Assembly: GCA_023413275.1 (NCBI GenBank)
Contig: JAEZPX010000198.1
Coordinates: forward strand, 1 to 6,361
Direction: 5' to 3'
From: Bacillota bacterium
GTDB lineage: Bacteria; Bacillota; Clostridia; Lachnospirales; Anaerotignaceae
DNA: 6,361 nt
Positions 1 to 6,226 of this stretch are shown piece after piece (position 1 is the first letter of the stretch; each line of letters opens with the position of its first letter). Made by a program: the position numbers and the translations under genes. The notes below the pieces were generated by a model that saw only the letters and a list, made by a program, of their open reading frames with translations, was not told the origin of the DNA and searched no databases.

Positions 1-333
1 ACCAAGTTCAATGGCAACATCTGTTAAAGGAGCCGTGGTTTCAAGGGCTCTTGCCGTAGCAACAACTTCCTGAATAAATTCTACTTCAATGCTTTTTGCC
101 AGGGATACGCCACCACTTCCGGTAATCATAACAGAAAAAGAAGCTTCTCCCAGTTCATCTTTCGCTTCCTGTATGATATTCATGACCGTTTTTTTGATTT
201 CAGAAAAATGTCTGCGATAGCAGCAAAATACCATATCCATCTCCTGGTCAACCAATACAACCTTAACGGTTGTTGAGCCAATATCTATGCCCATTTTATA
301 TGTATTGCCCATGCTTCCATCATGATACTTCAC
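1..333 (-). CDS. Acyl-CoA dehydratase activase, BcrA/BcrD/BadF/BadG ATPase family (5' part only)
   Basis: Only the first 111 codons are present; the gene continues beyond the left edge. The fold is the actin/Hsp70-like ATPase of 2-hydroxyacyl-CoA dehydratase activators, which use ATP to drive an electron into the dehydratase. Visible motifs are the phosphate-1 loop DIGSTT (residues 17-22), TGSGG (71-75), FIQEVVA (86-92) and DVAIELG (105-111). Stand-alone activases such as HgdC carry a cluster-binding Cys near the QEVVA position; here there is none. That resembles the N-terminal domain of the long (about 1,400-residue) multidomain members, so I infer that type, but the deciding part is outside the window. 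The start is GTG at 333, chosen because GAAGGGGG (349-342) lies 8 nt upstream; ATG at 312 is in frame but has no ribosome binding site. A promoter at 655-682 would give an unusually long leader. The family call is firm; the substrate is unknown. Confidence 0.88.
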   Translation of the reverse strand, partial: MKYHDGSMGNTYKMGIDIGSTTVKVVLVDQEMDMVFCCYRRHFSEIKKTVMNIIQEAKDELGEASFSVMITGSGGVSLAKSIEVEFIQEVVATARALETTAPLTDVAIELG

Positions 334-660
334 TTGTAAAACCCCCTTCAATATACTTCTGCTTTCGGCCTTCCAACCGATGCACTTCCATATATGTTTT
401 TATATCAATCCTAATTCGGTGTGTATATCTCGCCAAATTATCTTTCTCAAAGCCCATGGTTCTAAAAACACACATTTGTTTATAGAAATACAAATCCAGA
501 CTTATGACATTCTGCTCTCCTCCAACCCCTGATTCAGAACTGCCTTTTCAAAATCCATAAGGCTTAGATAATTCATTCCCACAAATCATTTCTTACTGGA
601 ATAGACTCATTCTATTCACTTCACAAAATTTCATTAATGACTTTACTTAATTTCATTATA
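320..660 (-). other. Leader region of the activase gene with broken short reading frames; possible decayed small gene
   Basis: This stretch holds no secure gene, but its minus strand has several protein-like short frames. ATG 656 gives MKLSKVINEIL then a stop at 621. ATG 576 gives a 24-residue frame ending in ESRMS at 502. A third frame is open from 547 to a TGA at 320-322; from ATG 475 it encodes 51 residues, including MGFEKDNLARYTHR, and overlaps the GTG start of the activase by 14 nt. A strong ribosome binding site, GGAGGAG (523-517), sits 6 nt before an ATG at 510 that is followed by only one codon and a stop. One extra base after that ATG would join it to the open frame. The arrangement suits a frameshifted or decaying small gene upstream of the activase, or chance open frames in a long leader. 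I recognise no family. Confidence 0.25.
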
Positions 661-682
661 TGCACAATCCTAGTAAATTCAA
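655..682 (-). promoter_or_regulatory. Sigma-A-like promoter upstream of the activase gene
   Basis: Read on the minus strand, TTGAAT (682-677) and a perfect TATAAT (660-655) are separated by 16 nt. A start near 648 would give a leader of about 315 nt before the GTG at 333. The tandem and inverted repeats at 691-745 lie just upstream of the -35 element. Confidence 0.55.
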
Positions 683-690
683 TATTTTTG

Positions 691-745
691 CCCGCTAAAA
701 TCCCGTTAAAATTTTTATTCCATCCTTATTTTAGGGGATTTTAGC
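691..745. repeat. Inverted repeat with tandem copies of a CTAAAATCCC-type motif; possible operator
   Basis: GCTAAAATCCC (694-704) and GGGATTTTAGC (735-745) form a perfect 11-bp inverted repeat around a 30-nt interior. The left arm also belongs to a tandem pair on the plus strand, CCCGCTAAAAT (691-701) followed directly by CCCGTTAAAAT (702-712), differing at one base. The block ends 8 nt upstream of the -35 element of the activase promoter, where an activator or repressor could bind. There is no T-run beside it, so it is unlikely to be a terminator. Confidence 0.5.
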
Positions 746-749
746 AACG

Positions 750-786
750 AAAAAGGCTATCTCCTTGGAGGGGAAATAGCCTTTTT
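750..786 (-). terminator. Intrinsic terminator at the end of the cluster
   Basis: AAAAAGGCTAT (750-760) pairs with ATAGCCTTTTT (776-786), an 11-bp stem around a 15-nt interior. On the minus strand the stem follows the stop codon at 788-790 immediately and ends in a run of five U. The plus strand shows seven or more T after the hairpin, so it could also stop transcription coming from the left. No plus-strand gene is seen there. Confidence 0.8.
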
Positions 787-787
787 T

Positions 788-1171
788 TCATTCTAAAATA
801 ATGATTTCTTCAATTTTTTCAATCTGATGTGCAACGATCTGATTGTGGGTACGTATACAAATGAGATTAATTTTATTGATCCCAATCAATTCTCCTTCAA
901 TAATCTTTTTCTGGATTGTAGTCACCTTAATACGCATACCACGGGTAAACTCCCTCCCATGAAATGTAAGGCTTTGTATGGGGAATAACTCTTTGCATTT
1001 TTCATAAACCTCAACCATGTCCATGTTTTTCACTTTGAAGCTTAATTCTTCCTCTTGCTTTCCAAAAAGCCTTTGGAAAAGTCGTATTGCAGAAAAAATA
1101 ATGTACGCAATACACGCTGCAAGCAACACATCTCTCCAGCCTAACGCCAAAAAGCCTTCCAGCATTCTCAT
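788..1171 (-). CDS. Unassigned small membrane-anchored protein
   Basis: The protein has 127 residues and I do not recognise its family. Residues about 14-34 form one hydrophobic segment (with VLLAACIAYIIFSAI), followed by the basic RLFQRLFGK. That suggests an N-terminal anchor with the rest in the cytosol. Residues 39-62 are charged and probably helical. From about residue 67 to 126 there are short alternating hydrophobic strands (RIKVTTI, IIEGELIGI, INLICIR, QIVAHQI, IEEIIIL), which suggests a small SH3-like or Sm-like beta-barrel; this is inferred from the pattern only. The region upstream contains two GAGGTA copies. The distal one fits ATG 1171 and the proximal one fits ATG 1165 (third residue), so the start is uncertain by two codons. 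It follows rsmI after 204 nt and is closed by the terminator at 750-786, so it is either the last cluster gene or a separate unit. Confidence 0.75.
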   Translation of the reverse strand: MRMLEGFLALGWRDVLLAACIAYIIFSAIRLFQRLFGKQEEELSFKVKNMDMVEVYEKCKELFPIQSLTFHGREFTRGMRIKVTTIQKKIIEGELIGINKINLICIRTHNQIVAHQIEKIEEIIILE

Positions 1172-1365
1172 TACCTCTTACCTCTTTTCTATCTTTCTTA
1201 ATCCCAGCTAAGCTGCAGTCTGCCTATTCTGTATTTCAAATGCTTATAATTAAGCCTTTGTAAAAACCAAACAGACTGTTTTTGATTTATTCTGCCCATG
1301 ACGGAAGATTAAATCCGCAACCGAGACTAACAGATTTGTCATAATCTCTTTTCTATTTATGTTTC

Positions 1366-1390
1366 AAAAACCAATTTATTCATTGGTTTT
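1366..1390 (-). terminator. Weak hairpin terminator overlapping the rsmI stop codon
   Basis: AAAACCAAT (1367-1375) and ATTGGTTTT (1382-1390) form a perfect 9-bp stem around a 6-nt loop, followed on the minus strand by a run of five U (1370-1366). The rsmI stop codon (1378-1376) lies in the loop. Only three of the nine pairs are G-C (C1371, C1372 and the adjoining G side give two; the rest are A-U), so the structure is weak and readthrough into the downstream gene is likely. Confidence 0.4.
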
Positions 1391-2236
1391 ATACTCCTTA
1401 TAAATATCTCTCTTTGAAACCCCTCTATCCTTGGCAGCCTGCTTCATAGCATCCTTTTCTGTCATTCCTTGCTCTAAATAACGCTGGACATGCTCTGGGA
1501 TGGAAACTTCTTCCCAGCTGGCCTGAGCCTCTTTTTTTTGCGTTTCCAAAGAAAGCCCCTCTATAACCAAAACAAATTCCCCTTTTGGTGTATTTTCTTT
1601 AAAATACCCGATATGATTTCCTAAGGAATCTCGTCGCACCTCTTCAAATTTCTTAGTCAATTCCCGAATGGCAGCACTTTCTCGATCACTACCCAACACG
1701 CGGACAAGTTCTTCCAACGTATCCAATAAGCGATGGGGAGCTTCATAAAATATCATCGTACGATGCTCTTTTTCCAACGTTTCCAACACCAAACGCCGTT
1801 CTTTTTTATCCGAGGGCAAAAAACCTTCAAATACAAATCTTCTGGTATCCAAACCGGAAAGTACCAATGCAACCACTGCCGCAGAAGCCCCAGGGGCTAC
1901 AGTTACAGGCACACCCGCCTCATAACAAAGTTTCACCAAATCCGCACCGGGGTCTGAAATTCCAGGCATTCCTGCATCCGTAACCAAGGCGATGCTCTCA
2001 CCGTTTAGGAGCTTTTCTACCAAAAAAGGCCCTTTACCCACCTTATTATGCTCATGATAGCTTGTCATGGGTGTTTTTATCTCAAAACGATTTAAAAGCT
2101 TTAATGTATTTCTTGTATCCTCAGCGGCAATGACATTTACGCTTTCCAGAAGCTTTAATGTTCTTAGGGTAATATCCTCTAGATTTCCAATGGGCGTTGC
2201 ACAAAGGTATAATGTTCCTGCTGTATCTTGTTTCAT
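1376..2236 (-). CDS. rsmI: 16S rRNA (cytidine(1402)-2'-O)-methyltransferase RsmI
   Basis: This enzyme uses S-adenosylmethionine to 2'-O-methylate C1402 in the decoding centre of 16S rRNA. At 286 residues it has normal full length for the tetrapyrrole-methylase-fold (SpoU-unrelated) RsmI family. Visible signatures in order are ATPIGNLEDITLRT (13-26), AEDTRNTLKLL (38-48), SYHEHN (59-64), the glycine-rich DAGMPGISDPG (87-97), APGASA (114-119), FEGFLP (136-141) and YEAPHR (164-169). A C-terminal helical tail (about 245-283, MTEKDAMKQAAKDRGVSKRD) matches the family's small terminal domain. ATG 2236 overlaps the trmN6 stop as ATGA and is preceded by GGGGAGGGG, so translation is probably coupled. 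Its position after trmN6 matches the Bacillus order yabB-yazA-yabC, without the small yazA gene. Confidence 0.96.
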   Translation of the reverse strand: MKQDTAGTLYLCATPIGNLEDITLRTLKLLESVNVIAAEDTRNTLKLLNRFEIKTPMTSYHEHNKVGKGPFLVEKLLNGESIALVTDAGMPGISDPGADLVKLCYEAGVPVTVAPGASAAVVALVLSGLDTRRFVFEGFLPSDKKERRLVLETLEKEHRTMIFYEAPHRLLDTLEELVRVLGSDRESAAIRELTKKFEEVRRDSLGNHIGYFKENTPKGEFVLVIEGLSLETQKKEAQASWEEVSIPEHVQRYLEQGMTEKDAMKQAAKDRGVSKRDIYKEYKTNE

Positions 2237-2988
2237 GCCTGCCCCTCCCCATAATAAATATCAAATGCTTCTTGGGTGTACTTCCCTGCCTCGCTATAGA
2301 TAATCAGCGGCGGTTCTACCTTAACCATTGGGTTTCCACCCTTTATTCCTTCTACAAGAACCATCGTTGGTGCCTTGTCCTGAAAGGGATGAATGAAGCG
2401 CAATCTCTTCGGCTCCAGCTTATATTGGCGCATCAGCACCAAAATATCCGTCAACCTATGGGGGCGGTGAATCATATAAAATCTGCCACCCTTATGCAAT
2501 ACCCTATCAGCCGCCGCCACAATATCTTCTAAGGAACAAAGAATCTCATGCCTTGCAATTGCCTTAGCACTGTAGGGATTCACTAGGCCTCCCCCTTCAT
2601 TCATATAAGGGGGATTGGAGGTCACAACATCAAAAGTTTGCTTGTGAAAAAGCGTGGAAACTTCTTTGATATTTCCATGCAAAATAGAAACCTGTCCCTC
2701 TAGCTCGTTTAAGGCCACGCTTCTCTGTGCCATCTCTACGCTTTCTTCCTGTATTTCAAGACCGATAAATTGCTGCCCCTTGGTTTTTGCGGCAAGCAAA
2801 ATAGGAATTATTCCAGTACCTGTCCCCAAATCCAAAACACTCTCTCCTTTTTTTACTCTGGCAAAACTACTCAGCAAAACTGCATCTACGCCAAAGCAAA
2901 ATCGGCTGGGGTCTTGAATGATTTGATAACCATCACGGTGTAAATCATCCACTCGTTCATAGTCGTTGATTTTAATATCAGTCCTCAT
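2233..2988 (-). CDS. trmN6: tRNA1(Val) (adenine(37)-N6)-methyltransferase (TrmN6/YabB family)
   Basis: A 251-residue class I SAM-dependent methyltransferase, full length for the family. Motif I is VLDLGTGTGIIPILLA (51-66), the acidic motif II residue is E78 in GLEIQ, and the catalytic motif for exocyclic amino groups is SNPPYMNEGGG (124-134), with NPPY at 125-128. The N-terminal stretch QIIQDPSRFCFGVDAVLLS (22-40) is typical of TrmN6/YabB proteins, which methylate N6 of A37 in tRNA1Val. Other NPPY enzymes act on RNA, DNA or protein, so the exact substrate rests on family resemblance and gene order. ATG 2988 overlaps the end of ricT by 11 nt; the binding site in front (AAAGG) is modest, which suits coupled translation. 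The stop overlaps the rsmI start by 4 nt. Confidence 0.92.
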   Translation of the reverse strand: MRTDIKINDYERVDDLHRDGYQIIQDPSRFCFGVDAVLLSSFARVKKGESVLDLGTGTGIIPILLAAKTKGQQFIGLEIQEESVEMAQRSVALNELEGQVSILHGNIKEVSTLFHKQTFDVVTSNPPYMNEGGGLVNPYSAKAIARHEILCSLEDIVAAADRVLHKGGRFYMIHRPHRLTDILVLMRQYKLEPKRLRFIHPFQDKAPTMVLVEGIKGGNPMVKVEPPLIIYSEAGKYTQEAFDIYYGEGQA

Positions 2989-3847
2989 ATGCCTTTAATT
3001 CCTCAGGGATTGCCTCTTTTTTCTTCTTCTTTGACTTGATTACCTTGATTTCATCTGCGTGATAAAAAGCAATGGTAGGTGGGTCATTTTCTTTCTTTCT
3101 CACTGCTGCTTTTACTTGTTGAAGCAACACATTGGTGGAAAGAATTTCTCCTGTTCCTTCCGGTGTTGAAATAATGTCTCCAACCTTGGGCATTTTTCTA
3201 TTTAATTCTTCGTAGACATCCTCTTCATATTTTAAGCAGCACATCAAACGTCCGCAAATACCGCTGATTTTCGTAGGATTCAAAGAAAGACTCTGTTCCT
3301 TTGCCATTTTAATGGAAACGGGCTGAAAATCACCCAAAAACGTAGCACAGCACAATGTTCTTCCGCAGATGCCAATGCCATTGAGCATTTTTGCCTCATC
3401 ACGGACGCCAATTTGGCGCAATTCAATACGGGTACGGAAAGCCGCCGCCAATTCCTTAACCAGCTCTCTGAAATCCACTCTACCATCAGAGGTAAAATAA
3501 AAAATCAGCTTATTTCGGTCAAAGGTCATCTCAACATCCACCAGCTTCATATCTAAGCCTAAATGGGCAATATGCCCCAAGCAAATTTGAAAGGCTTCTG
3601 CCTCTTTTTTATCGTTATTCTCCACCGTGCGGGCATCATCCTTTGTAGCCTTGCGCAATACTTTTTTCAGCGGGGGCACAATGGTCTCCTCCGGCACATG
3701 GGTATTTTCTTTGATTACTTGTCCATATTCCACGCCACGGGCAGTTTCCACAATAGCGTAATCTTCCTTGGTTAATGTCATTCCATCAGGATCGAAATAA
3801 TACATCTTTCCTGCTTTTTTAAATCGAATTCCTACCACTTCTATCAT
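2978..3847 (-). CDS. ricT: PSP1-domain Fe-S protein RicT (YaaT)
   Basis: This 289-residue protein belongs to the PSP1/YaaT family. In Bacillus subtilis RicT forms the Y-complex with RicA and RicF, carries Fe-S clusters, assists RNase Y-dependent RNA maturation, and influences sporulation, competence and biofilm formation. The diagnostic motifs are two cysteine clusters, GICGRTLCC (C161, C166, C167) and GICGRLMCC (C198, C203, C204), with the conserved sequence DGRVDFRELVKELA (121-134) ahead of them. The N-terminus (VVGIRFKKAGKMYYFDP) and GVEYGQV (38-44) also match the family. The C-terminal tail is rich in Lys and Glu. ATG 3847 overlaps the holB stop as ATGA and has AAAGGAG 11 nt upstream. No RicA (YmcA) or RicF (YlbF) partner gene is in the window, which is normal because they lie elsewhere in Bacillus. 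Confidence 0.95.
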   Translation of the reverse strand: MIEVVGIRFKKAGKMYYFDPDGMTLTKEDYAIVETARGVEYGQVIKENTHVPEETIVPPLKKVLRKATKDDARTVENNDKKEAEAFQICLGHIAHLGLDMKLVDVEMTFDRNKLIFYFTSDGRVDFRELVKELAAAFRTRIELRQIGVRDEAKMLNGIGICGRTLCCATFLGDFQPVSIKMAKEQSLSLNPTKISGICGRLMCCLKYEEDVYEELNRKMPKVGDIISTPEGTGEILSTNVLLQQVKAAVRKKENDPPTIAFYHADEIKVIKSKKKKKEAIPEELKAYED

Positions 3848-4833
3848 TGGGTTCCATTCTCCTTTAGCTCCATCAGCATAACCTCCATGGTCAGCCTGAA
3901 ATTTCCATTCTGTATTAAACGCTCTTTCGCCTTTGTCACAGCCGCCGATTTTTTAGCCAAAACTTCCGTTGGCTCTTTTGCCGCTGAATATAATAACTCT
4001 TTTTTATCTTTTTGAATGATAAACCGTTCGTCCCTTAAAGCTTTTACCGTCATTAAATCTCGATACCATAATGCGACGATATCTAAAAAACGGAAATCAT
4101 TTTTAAATATTTCCCATTCCTTTGCCAAAAGCAAAGCCTCTGATAATCTCATAGACTGCAATTGGCTCATTTGTGCTAATATATCCTCACGCATCTGCCG
4201 AAAAGCAGTATCCTCTATCAGCTCTAACCCATGTCCAATTCTGCCCTGTGCATAAGCCGCAAAAAATCCGCCTTCTACTGGGGCTACCAATTTTTTTTCC
4301 ACTAAATATCTGTAGATTTCCTCCTCTGAAAGAGGGCTGATTTTCAAAGTGACCGTTCTTGATAAAACAGTAGGCAAAAAGGCCTCTGAATTTTCTGCTA
4401 AAAGCAAAAAAACTGCATATTCCGGCGGTTCCTCCAAGGTTTTCAATAACGCATTTTGCGCCTGTACCGTCATAGTATGGGCTTGTTGAATGATATATAT
4501 TTTTTTATCATAATGATAAGGCTTGATATCCACTGTTTCTAATATCTGCCCACGAATTTCATCTACCCCCAGCGTTTTTTTCTGAGAGGTCACATAAATA
4601 ACATCGGGATGGTTCCCACTTTCAAATACCCGACAGCTCTCACAGGTATCACAAGGCTCATCCTGATTGGCGGCACACAAAAGATATTTTGCAAAGGTAT
4701 TTGCAATCATCTTTTTACCTGACCCTGCCCCTCCGATAAATAAATAGGCATGGGAGGTCTTTTTGTGTTTCACCGCCTTACGCAAATGACGGAGCAGGCG
4801 CTGATTGCCCCAAATTTCCTCAAAGCGATACAA
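3844..4833 (-). CDS. holB: DNA polymerase III subunit delta prime (clamp loader)
   Basis: Delta prime is the rigid AAA+ subunit of the clamp loader that places the beta sliding clamp on primed DNA. The 329-residue product has EIWGNQRLLRHLRKAV (6-21), a P-loop GGAGSGKK (34-41) and a four-Cys zinc module C53-x7-C61-x2-C64-x2-C67. It also has TLGVDEIRGQ (87-96), IYIIQQAH (112-119) where active AAA+ ATPases have DExH, NALLKTLEEPP (127-137) and SRT (158-160) in place of the usual SRC. The degraded Walker B agrees with delta prime having no ATPase activity; the P-loop itself is largely intact. DnaX is excluded by the short length and missing tau/gamma tail. The start is TTG at 4833, set by AAAGGAGG 7 nt upstream; no ATG fits. 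The 36-nt gap to darA suggests co-transcription. Confidence 0.93.
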   Translation of the reverse strand: MYRFEEIWGNQRLLRHLRKAVKHKKTSHAYLFIGGAGSGKKMIANTFAKYLLCAANQDEPCDTCESCRVFESGNHPDVIYVTSQKKTLGVDEIRGQILETVDIKPYHYDKKIYIIQQAHTMTVQAQNALLKTLEEPPEYAVFLLLAENSEAFLPTVLSRTVTLKISPLSEEEIYRYLVEKKLVAPVEGGFFAAYAQGRIGHGLELIEDTAFRQMREDILAQMSQLQSMRLSEALLLAKEWEIFKNDFRFLDIVALWYRDLMTVKALRDERFIIQKDKKELLYSAAKEPTEVLAKKSAAVTKAKERLIQNGNFRLTMEVMLMELKENGTQ

Positions 4834-4869
4834 AGCGCCCCCTCCTTTCTTATAACATAGTTATTTCCA

Positions 4870-5196
4870 TTAGAACTTCTTAAATTGTTCCACATCTACC
4901 ACAAACACTGTGGCACCTCCGATATTTACCTCTATGGGTGCCAAGATAAAGCCATGCATTGCACCGCAAGAAGAGGGAAGGGTGGCATATTGGGTACGGG
5001 ACTTACTGTTTTCTTCAATAATCCCCATAGCCTCTTCTACCTTTTCATCCTCAACACCGGTTAAGAGAGTCGTATTTCCGGCTCTTAAAAAGCCGCCCTT
5101 TGTTGCCAGTCTTGTTACCTGAAAGTTCGCCTTATTGAGATTGGAGATAACCTCACCTGCGTCTTCATCTTGAATAATGGCAATTATTAGCTTCAT
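4870..5196 (-). CDS. darA: Cyclic di-AMP receptor protein DarA/PstA (YaaQ), PII-like
   Basis: A 108-residue PII-like protein that forms trimers and binds c-di-AMP at the subunit interfaces in characterised Bacillus, Listeria and Staphylococcus members; the downstream target is not settled. The N-terminal strand MKLIIAIIQDEDA, the ligand-binding stretch TRLATKGGFLRAGNTTLL (28-45, with T28, R29, F36, L37 and N41) and the C-terminal GGATVFVVDVEQF (93-105) are diagnostic. PII regulators of nitrogen have a long T-loop that is absent here. I set the start at ATG 5196: an upstream in-frame ATG at 5211 sits inside the ribosome binding site GGGAGGAG, which is 7 nt before 5196, and the family starts with MKLI. 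It lies 82 nt after tmk and 36 nt before holB, as in Bacillus but without yaaR between darA and holB. Confidence 0.95.
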   Translation of the reverse strand: MKLIIAIIQDEDAGEVISNLNKANFQVTRLATKGGFLRAGNTTLLTGVEDEKVEEAMGIIEENSKSRTQYATLPSSCGAMHGFILAPIEVNIGGATVFVVDVEQFKKF

Positions 5197-5278
5197 AGAA
5201 ACTCCTCCCATCCTACATAATCTATTTGACTTGCTACAATATTTGTATGAATATTAAACATACGCTGTAAAAAGCGCT

Positions 5279-5905
5279 TTAAAACCCAAATAACCGATCT
5301 AGCTCCACCTTTATGTGAGAGAAAACAGCTTCAATTCCTACACTTGCATCAATCATACAAATACGCTGTCCTTCTGATTCACACAAAGTTTTATAACCGT
5401 CATAAACCCTTTGATGGAACTCCTGTTTTTCCTGCTCCAACCGATCCATCTCGTGGTTTTCTTCCGATTTTTTTCTTGCTATTCCAGCTTCTGGAGAAAG
5501 CTCCAAGAAAAACGTAATATCCGGGGAAATCCCTCCTGTTGCAATGCGGTTTACCTCAGCAACAATCTCACCCAAACCACGGCCAAAGCCCTGATAGGCA
5601 ATGCTGGAATCGGTAAAACGATCTGTCAATACATGCTTCCCTGCCTGCAAGCTGGGCAATATGAATTCTTCCAAATGCTGGGCTCTGGCAGCAGCATATA
5701 AAAGCATTTCTGTTTTGGCTTTCATTTCTTTATGAGAAGGATCCAATAATAATTCACGTATTTTCTCAGAAATTACAGTTCCTCCCGGCTCTCTGGTTAG
5801 AAGGACTTCCTGATTTTTGCTCTTCAAATATTCATCTATTTTTTTAATCTGTGTGGATTTTCCGCTGCCATCGCTTCCCTCCACCGAAATAAAGAATCCT
5901 CTCAT
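5279..5905 (-). CDS. tmk: Thymidylate kinase (dTMP kinase)
   Basis: This enzyme phosphorylates dTMP to dTDP with ATP, the last dedicated step towards dTTP for DNA synthesis. The 208-residue protein has the P-loop EGSDGSGKST (9-18), TREPGGT (37-43) which contacts dTMP, the DR(Y/F) motif as DRFTDSSIAYQG (95-106), ISPDITFFLEL (126-136) and a lid segment with D154-R155. This matches the usual length of about 205-215. ATG 5905 is chosen because GAGG lies 6 nt upstream and the family begins close to the FFISVEG strand; TTG 5917 is in frame but lies upstream of that site. It is the first gene of the cluster, with promoters at 6037-6065 and 6227-6255. A small palindrome AAAGCGCTTT overlaps its stop codon, without a proper terminator stem. 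Confidence 0.96.
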   Translation of the reverse strand: MRGFFISVEGSDGSGKSTQIKKIDEYLKSKNQEVLLTREPGGTVISEKIRELLLDPSHKEMKAKTEMLLYAAARAQHLEEFILPSLQAGKHVLTDRFTDSSIAYQGFGRGLGEIVAEVNRIATGGISPDITFFLELSPEAGIARKKSEENHEMDRLEQEKQEFHQRVYDGYKTLCESEGQRICMIDASVGIEAVFSHIKVELDRLFGF

Positions 5906-6036
5906 TTGACACCTCAAAAATCTTTATAAATTAGGGTAAAACATCATTATGCCTTTATAGACAGTATCATGTTTCGCTATTTCAATTACTTTTCAAGCTC
6001 TTTCAAGGAAAAGAAAGTAAAAAGAATTGTTGTTTT

Positions 6037-6065
6037 ATTATACCACAAAACCAAATCTGTGCCTA
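6037..6065 (-). promoter_or_regulatory. tmk: Probable proximal promoter of the tmk cluster
   Basis: On the minus strand a perfect TATAAT (6042-6037) is preceded by TGG, an extended -10 element. TAGGCA (6065-6060, four matches to TTGACA) lies 17 nt upstream. Transcription would start near 6030, leaving a leader of about 125 nt. In that leader (5906-6030) I see only weak A/T-rich hairpins and no gene. Confidence 0.65.
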
Positions 6066-6133
6066 TTTTTTTTACTTCGATCATACCCGACAATTCTTTA
6101 TGTCTAAATTTTACTACAGATTCATAGAAAAGC

Positions 6134-6203
6134 CACATTGAGTGGAGATCAACCACTCATGATGGTTGCTCTCCTATCCAATAAGCACCATCCTTTCAAT
6201 GTG
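6134..6203 (-). ncRNA. Candidate structured RNA with a three-way-junction fold, class unknown
   Basis: On the minus strand an 8-bp closing stem CACATTGA (6203-6196) with TCAATGTG (6141-6134) encloses two hairpins. One is GATGGTGCT (6192-6184) with AGCAACCATC (6170-6161), nine pairs with one bulged A and a 13-nt loop. The other is GTGG (6145-6142 and 6156-6153 arms) with a 7-nt loop; it can grow to seven pairs by taking three from the closing stem. Junction strands are AAG and ATGA. The fold begins 15-20 nt after the start expected from the promoter at 6227-6255, which argues for the minus strand. It could be a leader element or riboswitch-like sensor of the tmk cluster, a separate small RNA, or a remnant of a small mobile repeat. 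I see no core of the purine, c-di-GMP, T-box or hammerhead classes. The folding was done by eye. Confidence 0.4.
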
Positions 6204-6226
6204 AATTGTTCCCATTTTCCCAAATC

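Noticed and set aside
270..485. Plus-strand open frame of 71 codons across the activase start region.
   Set aside because: It runs antisense over the real activase N-terminus, has no ribosome binding site and is rich in Cys, Ser and Phe, as expected from antisense reading.
1250..1342. Minus-strand 30-residue frame in the rsmI-to-788 spacer (begins MTNLLVSVAD).
   Set aside because: The ribosome binding site is weak and there is no recognisable family or supporting context. It could be a small protein, but the sequence alone does not support it. The rest of the spacer shows only short palindromes and a poor promoter match.
3280..3486. Minus-strand 68-codon frame inside ricT.
   Set aside because: It lies entirely within the well-supported ricT gene in another frame and has no motif of its own.
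5197..5278. Possible internal promoter between tmk and darA (TTTACA, 18 nt, TACAAA on the minus strand).
   Set aside because: Each element has only partial consensus matches and the spacing is not ideal, so read-through from tmk explains darA expression.
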